Shown here one piece after another: positions 1 to 12,850 of a stretch of 64,000 nucleotides of DNA. This stretch comes from Euglena gracilis (Eukaryota; Euglenida; Euglenophyceae; Euglenales). The position numbers were made by a program, and so were the translations under genes. Position 1 is the stretch's first letter; the number at the start of each line of letters is the position of its first letter. The notes beneath the pieces are model-generated. The model did not search any database and was not told the DNA's origin. It saw only the letters and a list, made by a program, of their open reading frames with translations. The stretch covers positions 67,402,452 through 67,466,451 of the forward strand of contig CP154956.1 in NCBI GenBank assembly GCA_039621445.1, given 5' to 3'.

Positions 1-861
1 CTGCCAGGCACAAAGGCAATGAAGGTGAAGTTTGATATATTTTCATGTTTCAGAATCACAAGAGCAACAAAAGACCGCAACCGTAGCACAATCGGCATTT
101 GATATATCAGGAACACACCTTCACTTTGCCTGTTTCCCCCCCTGGTTGAATGCATTTTTCCTTTGAGTTTTATCCCCATTTGTGAGGCTGCACTTAGTGA
201 ATGTTTGTCCCTGAGTTTTTTCCCAAAGGGACATGAACTAGGACAATGTCAACGCTGATTTTTGGGGTCAGGGATCCCTTTGGACAAAGTGAATCATCTT
301 TCAATCAGGGTGTAATAACACTCTTGGGCGGCCTCGCACTTAAGGTTTTGATTTTTTTTGCATTGCGCTTAAGCGCAACGTTGTATTCTTTTTGAAACCC
401 GGCAGTGAAACCCACCCTTTTGGCCCTCTGGTTCCGTGGGGACCCTCCATGGTGGCACGCGCATCATTTGCGGTTGTTGGGACTCAGGAAACAGGCCCTT
501 TTGGTGTTTTTAAGCCTGTGCTCCATTTTAAAGAAGGTTCAAAACTCCGGGTTTGAATGCCGGGAAACGTGAATTTTCCCTAAAAGGGCCAACACCCCGT
601 TGTGTCTCCCTCATTTTTGAAGCCTCGACTGTGTTCCCCAGATGGTGCTACACAGGCCAGGTGACTGTTTTCTGTTTGGCCGTTTTGTTGCTTTTTTTAC
701 GCTCTGCGATCTGTCCGTCAAAGTTTGCCTGCTGAGGTGTCCACTTCGGCACAACGGCCATGCTAATTCAGAATTTTGAAAATTGTATACCTATTGTGCC
801 GTGCTGCAATATAACTCGTGAATTTTCATTCTATATGAGCGTGCCCAATTCGCGGATGTGC

Positions 862-1022
862 AATGAAAGCACATGTTGACGCATATGTTGTTGTTATTGC
901 GCAAGTGCGCAATGATCCCCCCATTTAGGTTAAAAAAAACCAAAAAAAATTGCGCCAAAGCGCGATGTGTTTTATTTTTTATAATGGAAAAAATTTTTGC
1001 GCCATGGCACAACTGCGCAATG
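862..1022. repeat. GCGCA-type palindromic repeat cluster
   Basis: Several short self-complementary words built on TTGCGCA and TGCGCAA lie within 160 bp. The same motif recurs at 10290-10500, 11370-11500, 25680-26130, 27100-27640 and 29160-29420. It is therefore a dispersed family, not a chance palindrome. No coding frame explains it. Confidence 0.5.
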
Positions 1023-1411
1023 GAGTTCCCTCGTTCATTACCCGGCGCTTTGGGGTCATGCACACTGGGCCCAGGGAGCCCTGTTCGGCCCTGGGAGTAG
1101 GGGGGACACTAATTCGGACTGGTGTTCGAAAAGCGTGTTGGTACAATTTTACACTTTCAAAGCTAAGTGCGAGTTAGGCCGCCTTAGACACTGGGACCCG
1201 CATCAAGAGAAAACCCCGAGCACCAATTTTCATCAGCTTGTTTTTCCCGAAAAGGTCGGGGTCTGATGTGGTGTGCAGACCGCATCGCGGAGTGCGAAGT
1301 GACCACTTGGCTGGGTGGGGCAACCAAGGAATACATCCCTATTCCTGAAGCCCAGGTGAGCACCGGCCCAATTGTACTTCAAAAAAATCCTAAGTACATT
1401 CCCACAGAAAT

Positions 1412-1486
1412 CGACCGGAATAAACCGGAATAAATTCCGGAATAAATTCCGGAATAACCCGGAATAAACCGGAGTAAAACCCCGGA
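1412..1486. repeat. CCGGAATAAA minisatellite
   Basis: About seven near-tandem copies of a 10-12 bp word, CCGGAATAAA or TTCCGGAATAAA, occur in 75 bp. The word TTCCGGAA is itself palindromic. No gene context was recognised. Confidence 0.75.
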
Positions 1487-3537
1487 ATAAAATTTTCGGC
1501 CGACCGGAATATCTCCCTGCCCCTGGTTTATCTGGGTAGGTATTAAAGGCTTTCCTTGTGTCAGGAAGGAATTATTTTTTTGCCACAAAGGTTTGCTACA
1601 AAGGAATGAATTTTTTGCTACAAAGGTTCTTCATTGTCCAATTTTGAAACAACGCTGCAGAATTGGGAGATATTCATTTTCAAAGAAACTGACGATGTGG
1701 CAAAAAGCAGCAAATGCCCAAATTTTTGATGATAATTATCAGTATTATTATGAAGAAGATGATGGAGATGATGTAAAAAGTTGTTGGGCACATTTTGTGT
1801 GGAGATGTTGTGAAGTGCCATCCTTGTCATTCCCCTCTTTCAGTGTTTTTTTTTTGGCAGGGCATTCTGATTATTTTCTGGGGGCCATATCAGGAGGAAG
1901 AGGCCACCAGAGTCACTCATTAACTGTTGACGCGGTCCCAGGCTGTGGGTAGCTTTTTCACTTGCGTCGCCCTCCGAAGTCGCCCCTTTTCCACAGCACG
2001 CTTCATGTTGACCCTATTTTTGATGTGCTTGTTTGCTTTTGTGCATCCCATGTGCTTTGAGAAGCATCGTAGCACGTCGCACTCAATCAAGATTGGTGTG
2101 TGTGTCCATTTTTTTGTTACAAAAAATGTCAAGGCAAAAGGTTTTTGGAAATGATTCAATCATGGGCAAACGATGGTATAGAGATACTTTGAGTCAATCT
2201 GTAATTTCAAAGGGTTGCTCACAAAAAGTGTTTCTCTCAAAATGCAACAGGCCCATTGGTGTGAGCAGCATGTGGCGTTGCATCAGGCCAAACCCACACC
2301 CATACAGCGTCAACGTCCGTAATTTGATCTCCCATTTGTTCCTAACAGCACTTTTTTTGGAAATTTTTGTTGATCCCCATTGCAATGGCGGGGGGCTGGC
2401 CGACTATTATTTGTGGATTTGCAAGTGGATCGTCCAGGATGGGAGGATGCCAGCAGCCCGATCCATCAGAAACCAATCAAACCAATTCACCTCCAATCAA
2501 AAATGAGATTTCCAGTTATTTTTTTACAAGTCAACTAACTTTCTCTAAATACGAAGCAAAATTTTTTTAAAAATGTGAAAGATTGCGAAAAGGAATGGAA
2601 GCAATTGATCCCCCTGCTGGGTGCGCACCCACCTGCCCACCCAGGAATGGCATAGAAGGGTTGCACGAGAAGGCTCGGTGAGGGGGTGGCCGACTTCTTT
2701 TCACCACCACAGCACCAGGTAGGGGTCAACCCCCCCACCCACCACAGATGGCTAGCCAGTGGACCCCGCCGGGGTCCTTAAACAAAAGCCTGGTGGGTGG
2801 GGGGGTGACCGACCCCCCCCCCCCCACCAGGCCTACCTGTATTTTTTCAAGGCACCGATTTTTGCAGGTCAAAGTGAGGTTGAGGTTGCTCCTCCTGAGG
2901 TTGGAGGTTTCTCAAATTCTCAGGCTACTTACCCACCACATTTCCTCTTCCCTTCCTTCAAGAAGACATTCCACACTGCAGGCTAATTTGAGGGTGTACA
3001 TGTGACTATCGTACATCTCTTTGAAGACCTCTGAGGCTTAAATTAGAAATTTGGGCTGGCGAGAATCAGGGCTCTCATGGCAAACCCTTGAACAGATGTG
3101 TGGTCTGAATCCGAATTTTGGGTTAAAACTGGAAAAACTGGCAGCGTCTCCCACAATCCCACAATCCCACAATTCCTCCAAATATAATATATATTAAATA
3201 TATGCACATATACACACATGCACATATTATCATTATACAGGGGGGAAATGCGCTGGACGGCCCTCGGAAAAAATGTGCAAAAAATGTACAAAAAATGCGC
3301 TGAGTTTGCACATTCCTAAGGGAAAAAGGACTGAGAAAAATTTCCAACAATAAGCCCAAAATTAAACCAAAATCACCCAAAACAGCTGAAATGAAGACAT
3401 TTTTGGTCAAAAAAATGCACGAGCAAGGCGTCACTCTCTGTTCACCATAACCAACAATGTCAGCCATGGTGCCCCTTACTTGTGTCAAGTTCTATGCTGA
3501 ATTGCAAATTGCCAGAAAATTGGTCACCCCTGTACAA

Positions 3538-4588
3538 CAGGGCGGTCCATAAGGGACGGGAAGTTTTTTTTCCGTTAAGGACCGCCCCTTAAGGACCGCC
3601 CCCCCCCCTTCACGGGATTGGACCAAGGACCCTGTCTGCCAATAGCCATCTCCGGTGTTTCCCAACACCAGCTTTTTGCATGCGCCTCTTGCTGTTGATT
3701 GCCTCTTGATGCCTTGTCGATGGCCTCTTGATGTTCTCTGCTTTGCGGTTTTGCATCAGAAAAACACGCAATTTAGGTTCATTTTTCAAAAACAGGGTCG
3801 ATCCCCCACCTCCCAGTTGGGGGGGGTCGACCCCCCACCAGGCCTTCCCGTTCAGCCCTGGCCTCCCCGAAAATATACATATACATATAAATGCCCTTTT
3901 ATACATATACATCACATACCTCTCCCCTCTTCCCCTGGAAGTTGGCAACCAGCCCAAACAATCACTTAGTCATTGACCAACCCCCTCCCTTGCACATTGT
4001 GTAAATTGCCCAAAAATTCTGACTGAAAGGAAGTTCGACTTAAAATTATGACCTTGACTTTGAAATTTTGAGAACAATTTTACAGGTTTCAAATTTAACT
4101 CCAAAAAATTTGCCAAAAATGTTGTGCAAGGTTGCAACAGAACTTTGACCCGTATAGGGGTCTTTTTGGGACCCGTATAGGGGGTCTCCCCCAAAACCCC
4201 CCAAACCCCAATTTTTTCACACCTTCCAAAATTTCAACATTTCTCAAAAATTTGATTTTGAGAGGTTTTTGAAGCAAAAAATGCCATTGAAAATCCAAAA
4301 AATTTCCAAAGAGAAATACTCTCAGTAAAATTCGGATGCTCCAAAATTTGGTCCCATTTTTGACCTGCATTTTTTTGATCCCCCTCCTGACAACTAACAA
4401 TTTTCAACCCTAAAACCCTTCAACCCTTTTGGAGATTTTTTGGGGGAAAATGTGGTTTTCCATCAAAAAATAATTTTTGGGTTCATTTTTTAAAGTAATT
4501 TTCAAAAAGTTTCCCCAGCCAAAATCCTTATTTTTTTTCGGTTGAAGTGTATTTGGACAGGATTTTTTTTTGCTCAAGGACCGCCCTG
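3538..4588. mobile_element. hAT-like non-autonomous transposon, 1.05 kb, 8-bp target duplication
   Basis: The left end reads CAGGGCGGTCC and the right end is its reverse complement, GGACCGCCCTG. The flanking 8-mers are CTGTACAA (3530-3537) and CTGTGCAA (4589-4596), matching at 7 of 8 positions as expected for an aged target-site duplication. CAGGG ends with an 8-bp duplication are typical of the hAT superfamily. The interior is T-rich and A-rich with no transposase frame, so this is a non-autonomous copy. Related copies lie at 57264-57561 and 60270-60584. Confidence 0.75.
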
Positions 4589-7500
4589 CTGTGCAAGCGA
4601 TGGTGGTGGCCTCATAAAATTTTGAACAAGTCGTTGTTTGTGCAAGAAATCCCTCTGCAATTTTCAATTCATCCTGCACTGCATATTTCTATTAATCTCA
4701 AAACTAAGTTTTTGCTGGTCCAAAATGTGTTTGTTGAAGTTTGGGTTACCTAAATTTCTGACATCATTCCAGGAGCCAGTGGTCCAGGGTCATTCAATTT
4801 TGGTGTTTGCAAAAAATTTGAGCCAGGGTGGGGTACAATATGCTGTAGCTTACGGTTTATTCATTGCCGGGACCCTGTATTTTCATTTTCCGTTTTCCTT
4901 CAAAAATAAGAAATTTTGGATTTGGATTTGATCTCTTCAACATTTCATCAACTGCATCTACCATGAGAAAAATGTGTTTCTTCGTTCCAATTAAGAAAGG
5001 AGGAAACCCACTCCCCAGGGTTCCAGCCAACCTTCAGCCTTTTTTTGAGCCAGCCCTGGACCCCCCCCCCATTAATTAAATTTCTTTCTAATTTATTTAT
5101 AATTGATCTGTTTAATTTTATTTTTGTCCTGCCGCTGTTGCATTTGTTATTTTATTTTTATTTTTATTCAGTTTATTTTTGTCCAGACGTTTCGGGCAAG
5201 CTGGATGGTAACGGTTTTTTTGGTTTTAGTTGGTGCAAATGGGCTGGAATTCAAAAATCCAGACTGGGCCCAATTCTGGGTCAAATATCAAATATTTTTT
5301 GGATTTTTTTCCCCAGTTGCCTCCAAATTTCAGCATACACCAACCTGTAGGTCTAGCTTGGAGGCTGGAAAAAATTTAGGCGGACTGGAAAAGGCTGGCT
5401 CCTGATCAAAATTCCCCAGCTGGATTTGGCCCCAACTCGGTCAAAGAAAGTCCAGAAAACTGGAAAGTGGGTGTTGCACAGTCTGACATGTCTCTTAATT
5501 TGAATTTCTCCAATATCTTATGTTACCTTAAATCGAATTTGGTCTGAAATTATTTTCTTGGTTTTTTCTTATTATTTCGAAGTTTGAAGTAATTTACTGC
5601 AAAGCTTCCAAAAGGTTTTTTTTTGTGTTTCCAAGAGTCAAGTTTGTCTGGCTGACTGGGCTCAATTCTTTTTGCAGGATACAAGAAAGAGAGGCATTGC
5701 CTATCAGGTCATGCACCTGCATGCTTTGCAATTGGGCTCTTGAATTCAACTTTTTTTCGTTTTTTTTAAAGTTTTTCTTCTCTAGATCGGGGGTGATAGT
5801 GGGAGAAAATTCTTTTAAAGCTTCCGATTGTCGAAAGTTCAGACAGAAAATTACAGAAATTGATTTTTGAAGATGTTTGAGAACAGGAAATTATAGGAAG
5901 GAAACCCATTTTGGAGGCCCCCCCCCCCCCCCCGGGCGCTTGGTCCGGACCATGATTTAAGGTGGGGCCAGGGGGCAACCCTTAGGGGGGCCAAGTTTGC
6001 ATGTAAGGAGGAGGGGGGCCAAGCTCCCGGGGGGGGGGGCAAACGCCTGGGAGGGGGAAGTATCACAAAAAATGATGCTTTTATGCTTGGTCAGTGAAAG
6101 AAAATCAAGAGGAAGAGATACACCATCTAGTTAGTAACTATCGACAATGACATCTGAATACAGAAGTTCAATATTACACGAAATTCTCAATCTCAGGAAA
6201 CTCAAATTTTCATTGTTTCCAGGTGCTACCCAAATACTAAACGCAATCTAGGCGGAGAATCTTGCATTTGACATGTAGGCTTGCTCCTTCGAGCATTTTT
6301 ACAAAGGAACACAACAGAGCTTAAGTGCGAGATCCTCCGCCTCGGACAATACTTTCTTTTTCTGCCTCTTTGTTTGCTGGCCCCTCATGGCCTGAAAAGA
6401 GCTGAGCTGAGGGAGTCTTAAAAATGAAATATATCGTTGTTATAGGATATCGCATGTGGTATAGTGTATTGTATATAAATAAATATTGCATATTACTATA
6501 TAGTTTTTTATGTATTCATGTATTCATGTATTCATAGTAGAGTTATAGCATAGTTATATTGTATCCATATATTTGGAAGTGGAACTCTTCATCCGACTTC
6601 AATTCACAAAAATCAGAGAGCAACCATTAGAGATCTTCACACGGGGTGCAAGTTCCATGGTCTCGTTGATATAATTCAAAAACAGGTCTGATTTTATGCA
6701 ATTGGGTTTCCCTGGGAAAAACACCCTTGGAAAAAGCTGCAGGTGGCCCATTTGTGATTTGGGGATATTTATTCATTGCGTTGCATGGGGCAGAAGGAAA
6801 AACGTACATCCTCACAAATGTGCCCAGAATGTTTACACAAAAGGTTTCAGTGGTCCACAGACATGATGACACTATACTCTTATCAACCTCTGACGCAAAG
6901 TGCTCTTTGGCCCTTTATGCAAAAGCGTGGCAGGGAGCCACAACTGCCAACTCCTCCCCCACCCATTGAAAGAAGGGTCTGGATCCCAAAAATCAGCCAG
7001 TCAACCTTTGGGGTTCGTCGGATTCAGGGGGAGGAGGAAATATTTTTTTGTGTTTTTCACTTTGGAGTATTTTTTTCTGTTTGGTTGCATTTTTTTGGTT
7101 TTTTTTTTAAAGCTGAGGTCAGGAAAATTTCGTCCTTTGGCCTCGATTCTTCCCTGTGACCAAAGTTTCTGTAAATTTTTGGCGTTTTAAAACATTGCCA
7201 GACGACCACAGATCCCAAGTTGCAAAGTTCATTTTTATGGGAATTTTGTTCACCCAAACCCACAGAATTACAGTAAATTCAACTTCCAGGTTTGCGTTAT
7301 TTATTTATTTTTGGGATTTACTGTTTTGAGACATTTTCATTGTATTTATCCCTGCCCAGGGTTCGATTCTAGGAGGCAGCGTTAGATGGCGATTCCACAG
7401 AATTTTCAGCATTTTTCCGGCAAATTTTTCGGTAAATTTATTGCAAAGGTTTAGCCAGTGGCACCCGAAACCTCATTGGTCTGATTTTGGGTCAACAGCC

Positions 7501-7616
7501 ACGGTGCGCCGATGACATTGTTTGGCGGTGAACCCTGGCCCTGTTTTCTTAAAAGGCAGAAATTTTCCTCAAAGGCCAAAATTTTTGAATGCATTTTTGT
7601 GGGTTTTCTTTTGAAG
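4589..7616. other. Region without an assigned gene
   Basis: This stretch is T-rich and A-rich DNA with C/G homopolymers at 5045-5070 and 5925-6050. A weak plus-strand frame at about 6660-6930 looks protein-like, but the complementary strand is equally open and no splice junction decides between them. I see nothing else here. Confidence 0.4.
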
Positions 7617-7747
7617 GTCTCCCCCAAGGCCCCCCAAGGTTTTCACTGCCCACTCATTTCCCAATGCGGTCGAACTTATTTGAGCATTTTTGTGATTTTT
7701 TTTGCACTTTTCTCTCTGGCTAGTGCATCCCCTCCCTCGCATCTCTG
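7617..7747 (+). CDS. Candidate exon with one membrane segment
   Basis: A pyrimidine-rich acceptor ending TTTTGAAG precedes an open frame of about 43 codons. The frame ends at a consensus donor, CTG followed by GTGAGT. The peptide contains a hydrophobic run, LSIFVIFFALFSLASA, that would make one transmembrane segment. The exon ends in phase 2, which does not join directly to the exon at 8263, so either another exon lies between them or they belong to different transcripts. Product unknown. Confidence 0.35.
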
Positions 7748-8262
7748 GTGAGTGATATTGGTATGGTGGTGATGCAATAGAAATCACAACCTGCAACGTG
7801 ACACATAATGTGAAGAAATCTGTGATGCAATACTGCAATAGAATACGTAAAATATAAACTATGAGATAAAAAGCATTTCACGTTCTTTCAAGCTCCCTCT
7901 GAAAGACAGTTTTCTTCCTGGTGTGCCGTTATCTTTTTGGCTTGGTGAGCTAAAATTTTCTTAGAATGCATTTTCTTTTGAAGGCTCTTTTTTTTTAAAC
8001 ACATTTGGCCCAAAGTGTTTCAGGGTTGCTTCAGGAACTTAAAGGCACCTTAAAAATAACAGGGCTTGGCTTCCTGTGAGTACCCCCGGCAGGCCAACGG
8101 CTTTCTTCTGAGACGGATGGCAATCAGGACAACAGGGATACTTTTCCTGAAAAAACGTTTGCTTGTTTGTGAGTTTTATTCTCTTTTGTGCAGAATGCAA
8201 AACGCTTGTATGCTTTTTTGTGAGTTCCGCTTTGTATTCTTTACTTTCGTTTTTTTCCACAG

Positions 8263-8386
8263 CCTGCACAGCCCACCGGGTGCTCTTGTATTCCACCCTG
8301 GGGACGTACACAAAGGAGTACCTTGAGATGTTCCAGTTGATGGTGCGGACCAGGCTTCACACAGAATCGAGGGGCCGCTGTGCAGG
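8263..8386 (+). CDS. Candidate internal exon of an unidentified plus-strand gene
   Basis: A strong acceptor (a long T run then TTTTTTCCACAG) opens a frame of about 40 codons containing HRVLLYSTLGTYTKEYLEMF and a following basic stretch, LMVRTRLHTE. The frame closes at GCAGG followed by GTGCCG. It joins in phase with the exon starting at 8984. The composition is protein-like and the complementary strand reads poorly, which favours the plus strand. I do not recognise the family. Confidence 0.45.
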
Positions 8387-8500
8387 GTGCCGCGATTGGG
8401 GTCTGCCTCCCCTGTGACTATGTCTGGAAAGAAGTGTGGTTTTTCTTCAGTCCCTTCTCACTCCTGTTGGGAGCACCAACCTCAAGGTCACGTCTACACC

Positions 8501-8905
8501 ACCTTGCAGTACCTCCCCGGGGGGGCAGGGGGTTGGACTGCAGCTGGTCCAATTTTAGCTAGTGGAAATCCTAGTGGACGCCCTGGGAGGGGTCCGCAAG
8601 CAGGGCTGGCAAATGGAATTTTTTTTCCCAGTGACTGGCACAAAGCGCCGAAAAAAATTTTGACCCCAAAAATGCCCCAAAATGCCCATTTTTGACCACT
8701 TGGGATTTGATTGTTACAAAATCAGTCAGAAATCAGATTTAAAACCTCATTTCCACCTAGGAGCACAGGGCCAGAGGAAAAATTAAAATTTTTTTTTCCA
8801 GTAGGCCCCTCCCCCAGGGGGAGGGGGGTCTAGGTTGTGGCTGTTTTCCAGTCTGGTCAAACGGCCAGCCATAGGACCCCCCGGGTCCTTCAGCAAAAGC
8901 CTGGT
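8501..8905. mobile_element. Degenerate copy of the 18361 element family
   Basis: The segment carries the same ordered blocks as 18390-18770: GCAGTACC, then CTGCAGCT.GTCCAA, then TTTTTTTTCCCAGTGAC, a region with repeated CCCATTTTTG, and a right end GGTCCTTCAGCAAAAGCCTGGTG. The left terminal inverted repeat present at 18361 cannot be found here, so this copy is truncated or diverged on that side. No coding capacity. Confidence 0.55.
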
Positions 8906-8983
8906 GTCAACGGACTGTCAAGGGATGATTTGTATCAAGTTTAATTCCGAAGGGCAACCTTTTTCATCCTTGTGCCAGGCAAG

Positions 8984-9190
8984 TTCCAATGACGAATCGG
9001 ACGATGATTGTGTTCGGCCAAAGCCTCGGATAAAAGCCATTGGCACTCAGAGCGGCTGGTTGGAACAACAACCAAATGGCCGAGGACAAGGAAAGAAATG
9101 GCCACCATTTTGGATGTGTGTTTTGCGCAGGGGGTTGTTGTCATCAGTTTCACGGGATGCTGGGGTGGAGGAACACAATGAAGATGCAAG
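8984..9190 (+). CDS. Candidate exon with an acidic Ser/Asp stretch
   Basis: The frame is open for 207 nt and joins in phase to the exon ending at 8386 (GG plus T gives Gly). It begins with an acidic run, SNDESDDDC, then a basic stretch, RPKPRIKAIG, and runs to a donor, CAAG followed by GTAGAG. The acceptor (CCTTGTGCCAGGCAAG) is only moderate. The opposite strand is partly open too, so the assignment rests mainly on the in-frame join. Product unknown. Confidence 0.35.
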
Positions 9191-12180
9191 GTAGAGAATC
9201 CAACACATGGCCCGCAAGGCGACGCCTGTGCCCGACCAGCATATTTCATCTCGGCCCGCACTTAGAGGTGGCCCTCATCGCCCACCACTCTTGGGCTGCG
9301 GTTACTGACCGGTTAGGTTTTGTCCACCACAAAATTTTTCTCTCTGAGGCGGTCAGGTTTCCTTCGGGTTCACCCTGCTGGGATGGAAGTATTGCCTGTG
9401 GAGAGATGCCTTTCAGATGCACACCAACAAGGTTCCTCTGAAAGGTTTGATTTTCAGTGGCATTCTGTTTGTCACTTTTGGTTTGCCTGTTATTTATTTG
9501 TTTTGTATCCCCCCCCCATTTTTCAAGTGATTTCAGGGGCTTCCATCCCAAGGGTTTTCTTTCCACTTTGCATTTCTGTTTCCCCCTGAAGGAGCTCCTC
9601 GTATTTTTGCATTGAGGTGCGATCTCCCTTTTTGTTGCACCTCACATTTTGACGTCAGGGTCCTTCTTTGGATGTGGTGGTGGACTCTTTTCCACATTTT
9701 GGCGGCCTTCGTGCTTTCTTTGAGGCAGACAACAAACGGCTTTCATTTTCACACCTTCACTTTCACACACTTTCACAACTAGAATTTCATTTTCACAGCC
9801 ATTTCACATTGAGGAATGGTTTGCTCGAAAACTGTTTTTGCCCTCTTTCCTTCACTTGGCTCAATGCTCTCCAACGCCAGTTAAACCACGGGGGGGGGGG
9901 TCCATTCAGTTTGTTGAGTTCCTTTTTCAGTGTTCAAGGGAGGGGGCATTGCGCTTTCCCCCAAGTCACTGAGTGGTATTTGTTCCTGAACCTCCAGCCC
10001 AATGGCTTAGGCGGGGCGACACAACTCACACTTGAGCATCCTTGCGCCGGTGTGCTCATTTGTGCACGACAACACTTTAACTTGGACAAGCCCTGTGGCA
10101 TGTTGTGAGGCTTTGAAGTTGGTTACAAAAGGAGTGAAAGTTCACGTGCAACAAATAAAGAAGGTATGGGATGTTAGAGAACTCTGCCATTTGTTACGCA
10201 GGAGGATTTCCACAAGTCATGCGCTGAGTTATGTAGCAAGTTTGAAGGCTCTGTAACACCCACACAACAGCAAAATGACGTTGGTGTACACAATTGCGCA
10301 AAGTGATGATGTGCGCGCACTAACCATTTTAAAACCAGCAAAAAGCCTTCTATGGCAGCATGGCAGCTGGAAAATGAATGTGATGAAATTGTGGGTTTCC
10401 CTCCCTTGTGCTGTGGCGCTGGATCCTGTTCCCATGAATATCGCTGGTATTTTTGGATGGTTGTTTCGCGCAATTGCGCAAATGAACCATTCTTGTGGTT
10501 GATGTGCGCATTTCCACAAATCAGCCAAATGTATTGGATTTGAGAGAAGAGAGGAGTGAAAACACAGCGTCCACAAAGTATTGGTGTAGGCATGTGGAGG
10601 TGTTGTGCCGTATGTCTGAGAAGGTCTAAATAGAGTGTTTCAGTATGTTGCATTTTTCTGGCCCCTGAACGCCAAGATTTTCAAGTCAACTGACATATTC
10701 ATTCCCAGCCAATGTACTGTACTCCATTTTCTGACTAGAATGCTGTCGGTGCAGGATTCCTTTCAACTCATTTTTATGAATAAAATTTGCAGCAAAAGGA
10801 CCTCCTGGCAAGAATTTGGGCATCGGCAGTTGAGCCTGTGAAAAACCATTTTTTTTGACCCCTGAAACATCAAAATAAACCGCATTTCCATAACCCCCCC
10901 AATAGTGTTGCACTGCAGCATTATTGGATGGCCGCCTCTGGCGGCGGGGGGGGGGCAGCACTATTTGGACCCGCCGTACTATTGGACTAGGTGCCTCTTT
11001 GTCCCGGCCCATCACCACAGGCACCCTTTTTGCCTGCTCAATGTCGTACTCCAGTCCTGTGGTTCATCTTCAGGCGACTTCCATGAGTTGTTCGGGTGGG
11101 ATTTCGCCCCCTTTCCCCTCTCTGCGGGCTACAAAGGGTGCCTGGGGTAGGATGCCTGAGCTTCTACACTTTGGAAGAACTATTGGACGCTCGCTTCATC
11201 CGGCGGAGGGTGCAGCACTATTTGGACCCACAGGTCTATTGGCCCCGCAGCACTATTGGGGGGGGGTTACTTAATCCTACAAATCTGCACAAAATTCCCT
11301 GCATTTGAGGATTCCAAAGCTCAGTATTCCACGCCCAATGGTACGTTAGCGACCATTGCACAAGTTGTATCAAATTTGCGCAATTGTGCAAACCAAACAT
11401 TTGGTCAACTTCACAAATACACCAATTTCAGCTTGCAATGTGGCCCGTTTATACATTGCACAAATGGTTGGTGTGCACATTTGTGAACATGGTCCATTTA
11501 CACAAATGTGCACACTGACCAAGAAATTTCCACAGACAGGTCGAATTTTGGGGCATCGCGTTGGTCTTAGTCTCACCTGCCCCAAATCTTTCCAGTAACA
11601 ACATCCCATGTTGATGGGGCAGCCGACAGAAGGTTCCCAATCACACATACTGAGGTTTTGTGTACCCCGTATGCTGCAGTGACACTGGCTTTTGGGCACT
11701 GTAACCGGCAGAGTCCCTGGTTCTCCACGTTCTGGGACACCATATCACATCTTGATGACATTGTTTGGGTTCAGGGAGCCTGCAATTTTCACAAAGATTG
11801 AGGACTTGCGCATTTTGCACACACCGACAAATGAAAAATCCTGAAGTTCGAGTTTATGATACATAAGAACAGTCGAAGAGAATAATTGACAAGAACTGAG
11901 AAATGACTGCGCCCAGTCCCTCTGTAACCTGTGATTTATTTCTCCCTACACACTTTTAATACGAAGCCACAGTCCAGATAATGATGACAGGGAATAATGA
12001 TGCGAACGTTAAATATTTTGGAAATGAAAAAAGCATTTGTGATGAAACCTGTATGTTGCCAGAGTTTTAATCAAAATTGTCCAAAAATAGGCTTCTGGTT
12101 CTGTTGCATCTTATTATTACAAAAATTATGCACTGATTTGTTGCATTTTTTGATGCATACAAGCAGTTGTGTTGATGCAG
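9191..12180. other. Region without a firm gene; ambiguous frames
   Basis: A frame at about 9364-9480 reads as a membrane-like segment on the plus strand and as a hydrophilic exon on the minus strand, so I left it unassigned. GCGCA-type palindromes recur at 10290-10500 and 11370-11500. C/G homopolymers at 9893, 10898, 10949 and 11259 mark probable transposon ends; two copies of a CTATTTGGACC word flank GC-rich TGGCGGC blocks. Nothing else is supportable. Confidence 0.4.
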
Positions 12181-12342
12181 GTCAAGTTCCAAGTCTCTGC
12201 TGAATGTTTTCGGAGGAAGGAAACCTTCCATTGGAGTTTTTCGACGAGGCGAGGGTGCCCACTGGAGCCGCTCGTCCTTCGATGCCATCCCATGCATCAG
12301 CGAATAAGCTTAGGATCTTCCCAGGTCTTCGGTCTTCGCCAA

Positions 12343-12344
<2 letters not shown>

Positions 12345-12428
<84 letters not shown>
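12345..12428. repeat. (TG)n microsatellite
   Basis: An uninterrupted TG dinucleotide run of about 80 bp. The long Cys-Val and Thr-His frames on both strands are artefacts of it. Confidence 0.95.
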
Positions 12429-12850
12429 GCAAAGTGCAGCAGAGTGGCGTCCCCCCGCTCGTTTTGGGGGGTGATTTCACCGACATGTTCCTCTTTTCCG
12501 CAATGTCCGTCCCAAGCTGTAGTCGGGTGCCGACCCCACCCCGGGGGGAAATGCCTGCCTGGGCAGGCACTCCAAGGCACTCCAAATCCGACCCCCCCCC
12601 TGGGGGGGTAGGGCACTTGGCCAAAAGTGCAGGCACTCTGGCGCCGAAGGTTCCGGAAGGCTCAAAAAAGCTATTTTCTGAGGAAAGCTCCTGGGCACAG
12701 GCCGAAATCCGACCCCCCGGGGGGGGGGGGGGTAGTGCCTGCCTGGGCAGGCACTCAAGGGCACTCCGGACCCCTGCTCCCCCCCGGGGTTGGTTAAAAA
12801 CAGCCTGGTCCGTCCCCCCCAAAAAACCACCCCAGGACCACAAATTAGAG
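12429..12850. repeat. GC-rich repeat cluster with CCTGCCTGGGCAGGCACTC words
   Basis: Two copies of a near-palindromic word, CCTGCCTGGGCAGGCACTC, at about 12550 and 12736 are each bounded by C and G homopolymers (12593-12607, 12714-12732, 12780). The arrangement looks like two related short elements in tandem. Open frames here are proline- or glycine-rich by-products. Confidence 0.5.

Larger units (their letters stand above)
1..3529. other. Region without an assigned gene
   Basis: I see no gene here that I can support. The stretch contains T-rich and A-rich low-complexity DNA, a short minisatellite and a cluster of GCGCA palindromes (both listed separately). Weak exon-like frames occur on both strands between 1920 and 2460, but neither strand gives a consistent spliced frame. 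C and G homopolymers near 2710-2830 look like decayed transposon ends. One fragment at about 2750-2800 resembles the right end of the 18361 element family. Confidence 0.5.

Noticed and set aside
1920-2390. Protein-like frames on both strands
   Set aside because: Neither strand gives two exons that join in phase with good splice sites.
7358-7385. GGTTCGATTCT, resembling a tRNA T-loop
   Set aside because: No acceptor stem, D-arm or anticodon arm at proper spacing could be folded.
9360-9480. Possible membrane exon (plus) or hydrophilic exon (minus)
   Set aside because: Both strands have an acceptor and a plausible peptide, so I cannot choose a strand.
12345-12428. Long Cys-Val and Thr-His open frames
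   Set aside because: They are translations of a pure TG repeat.
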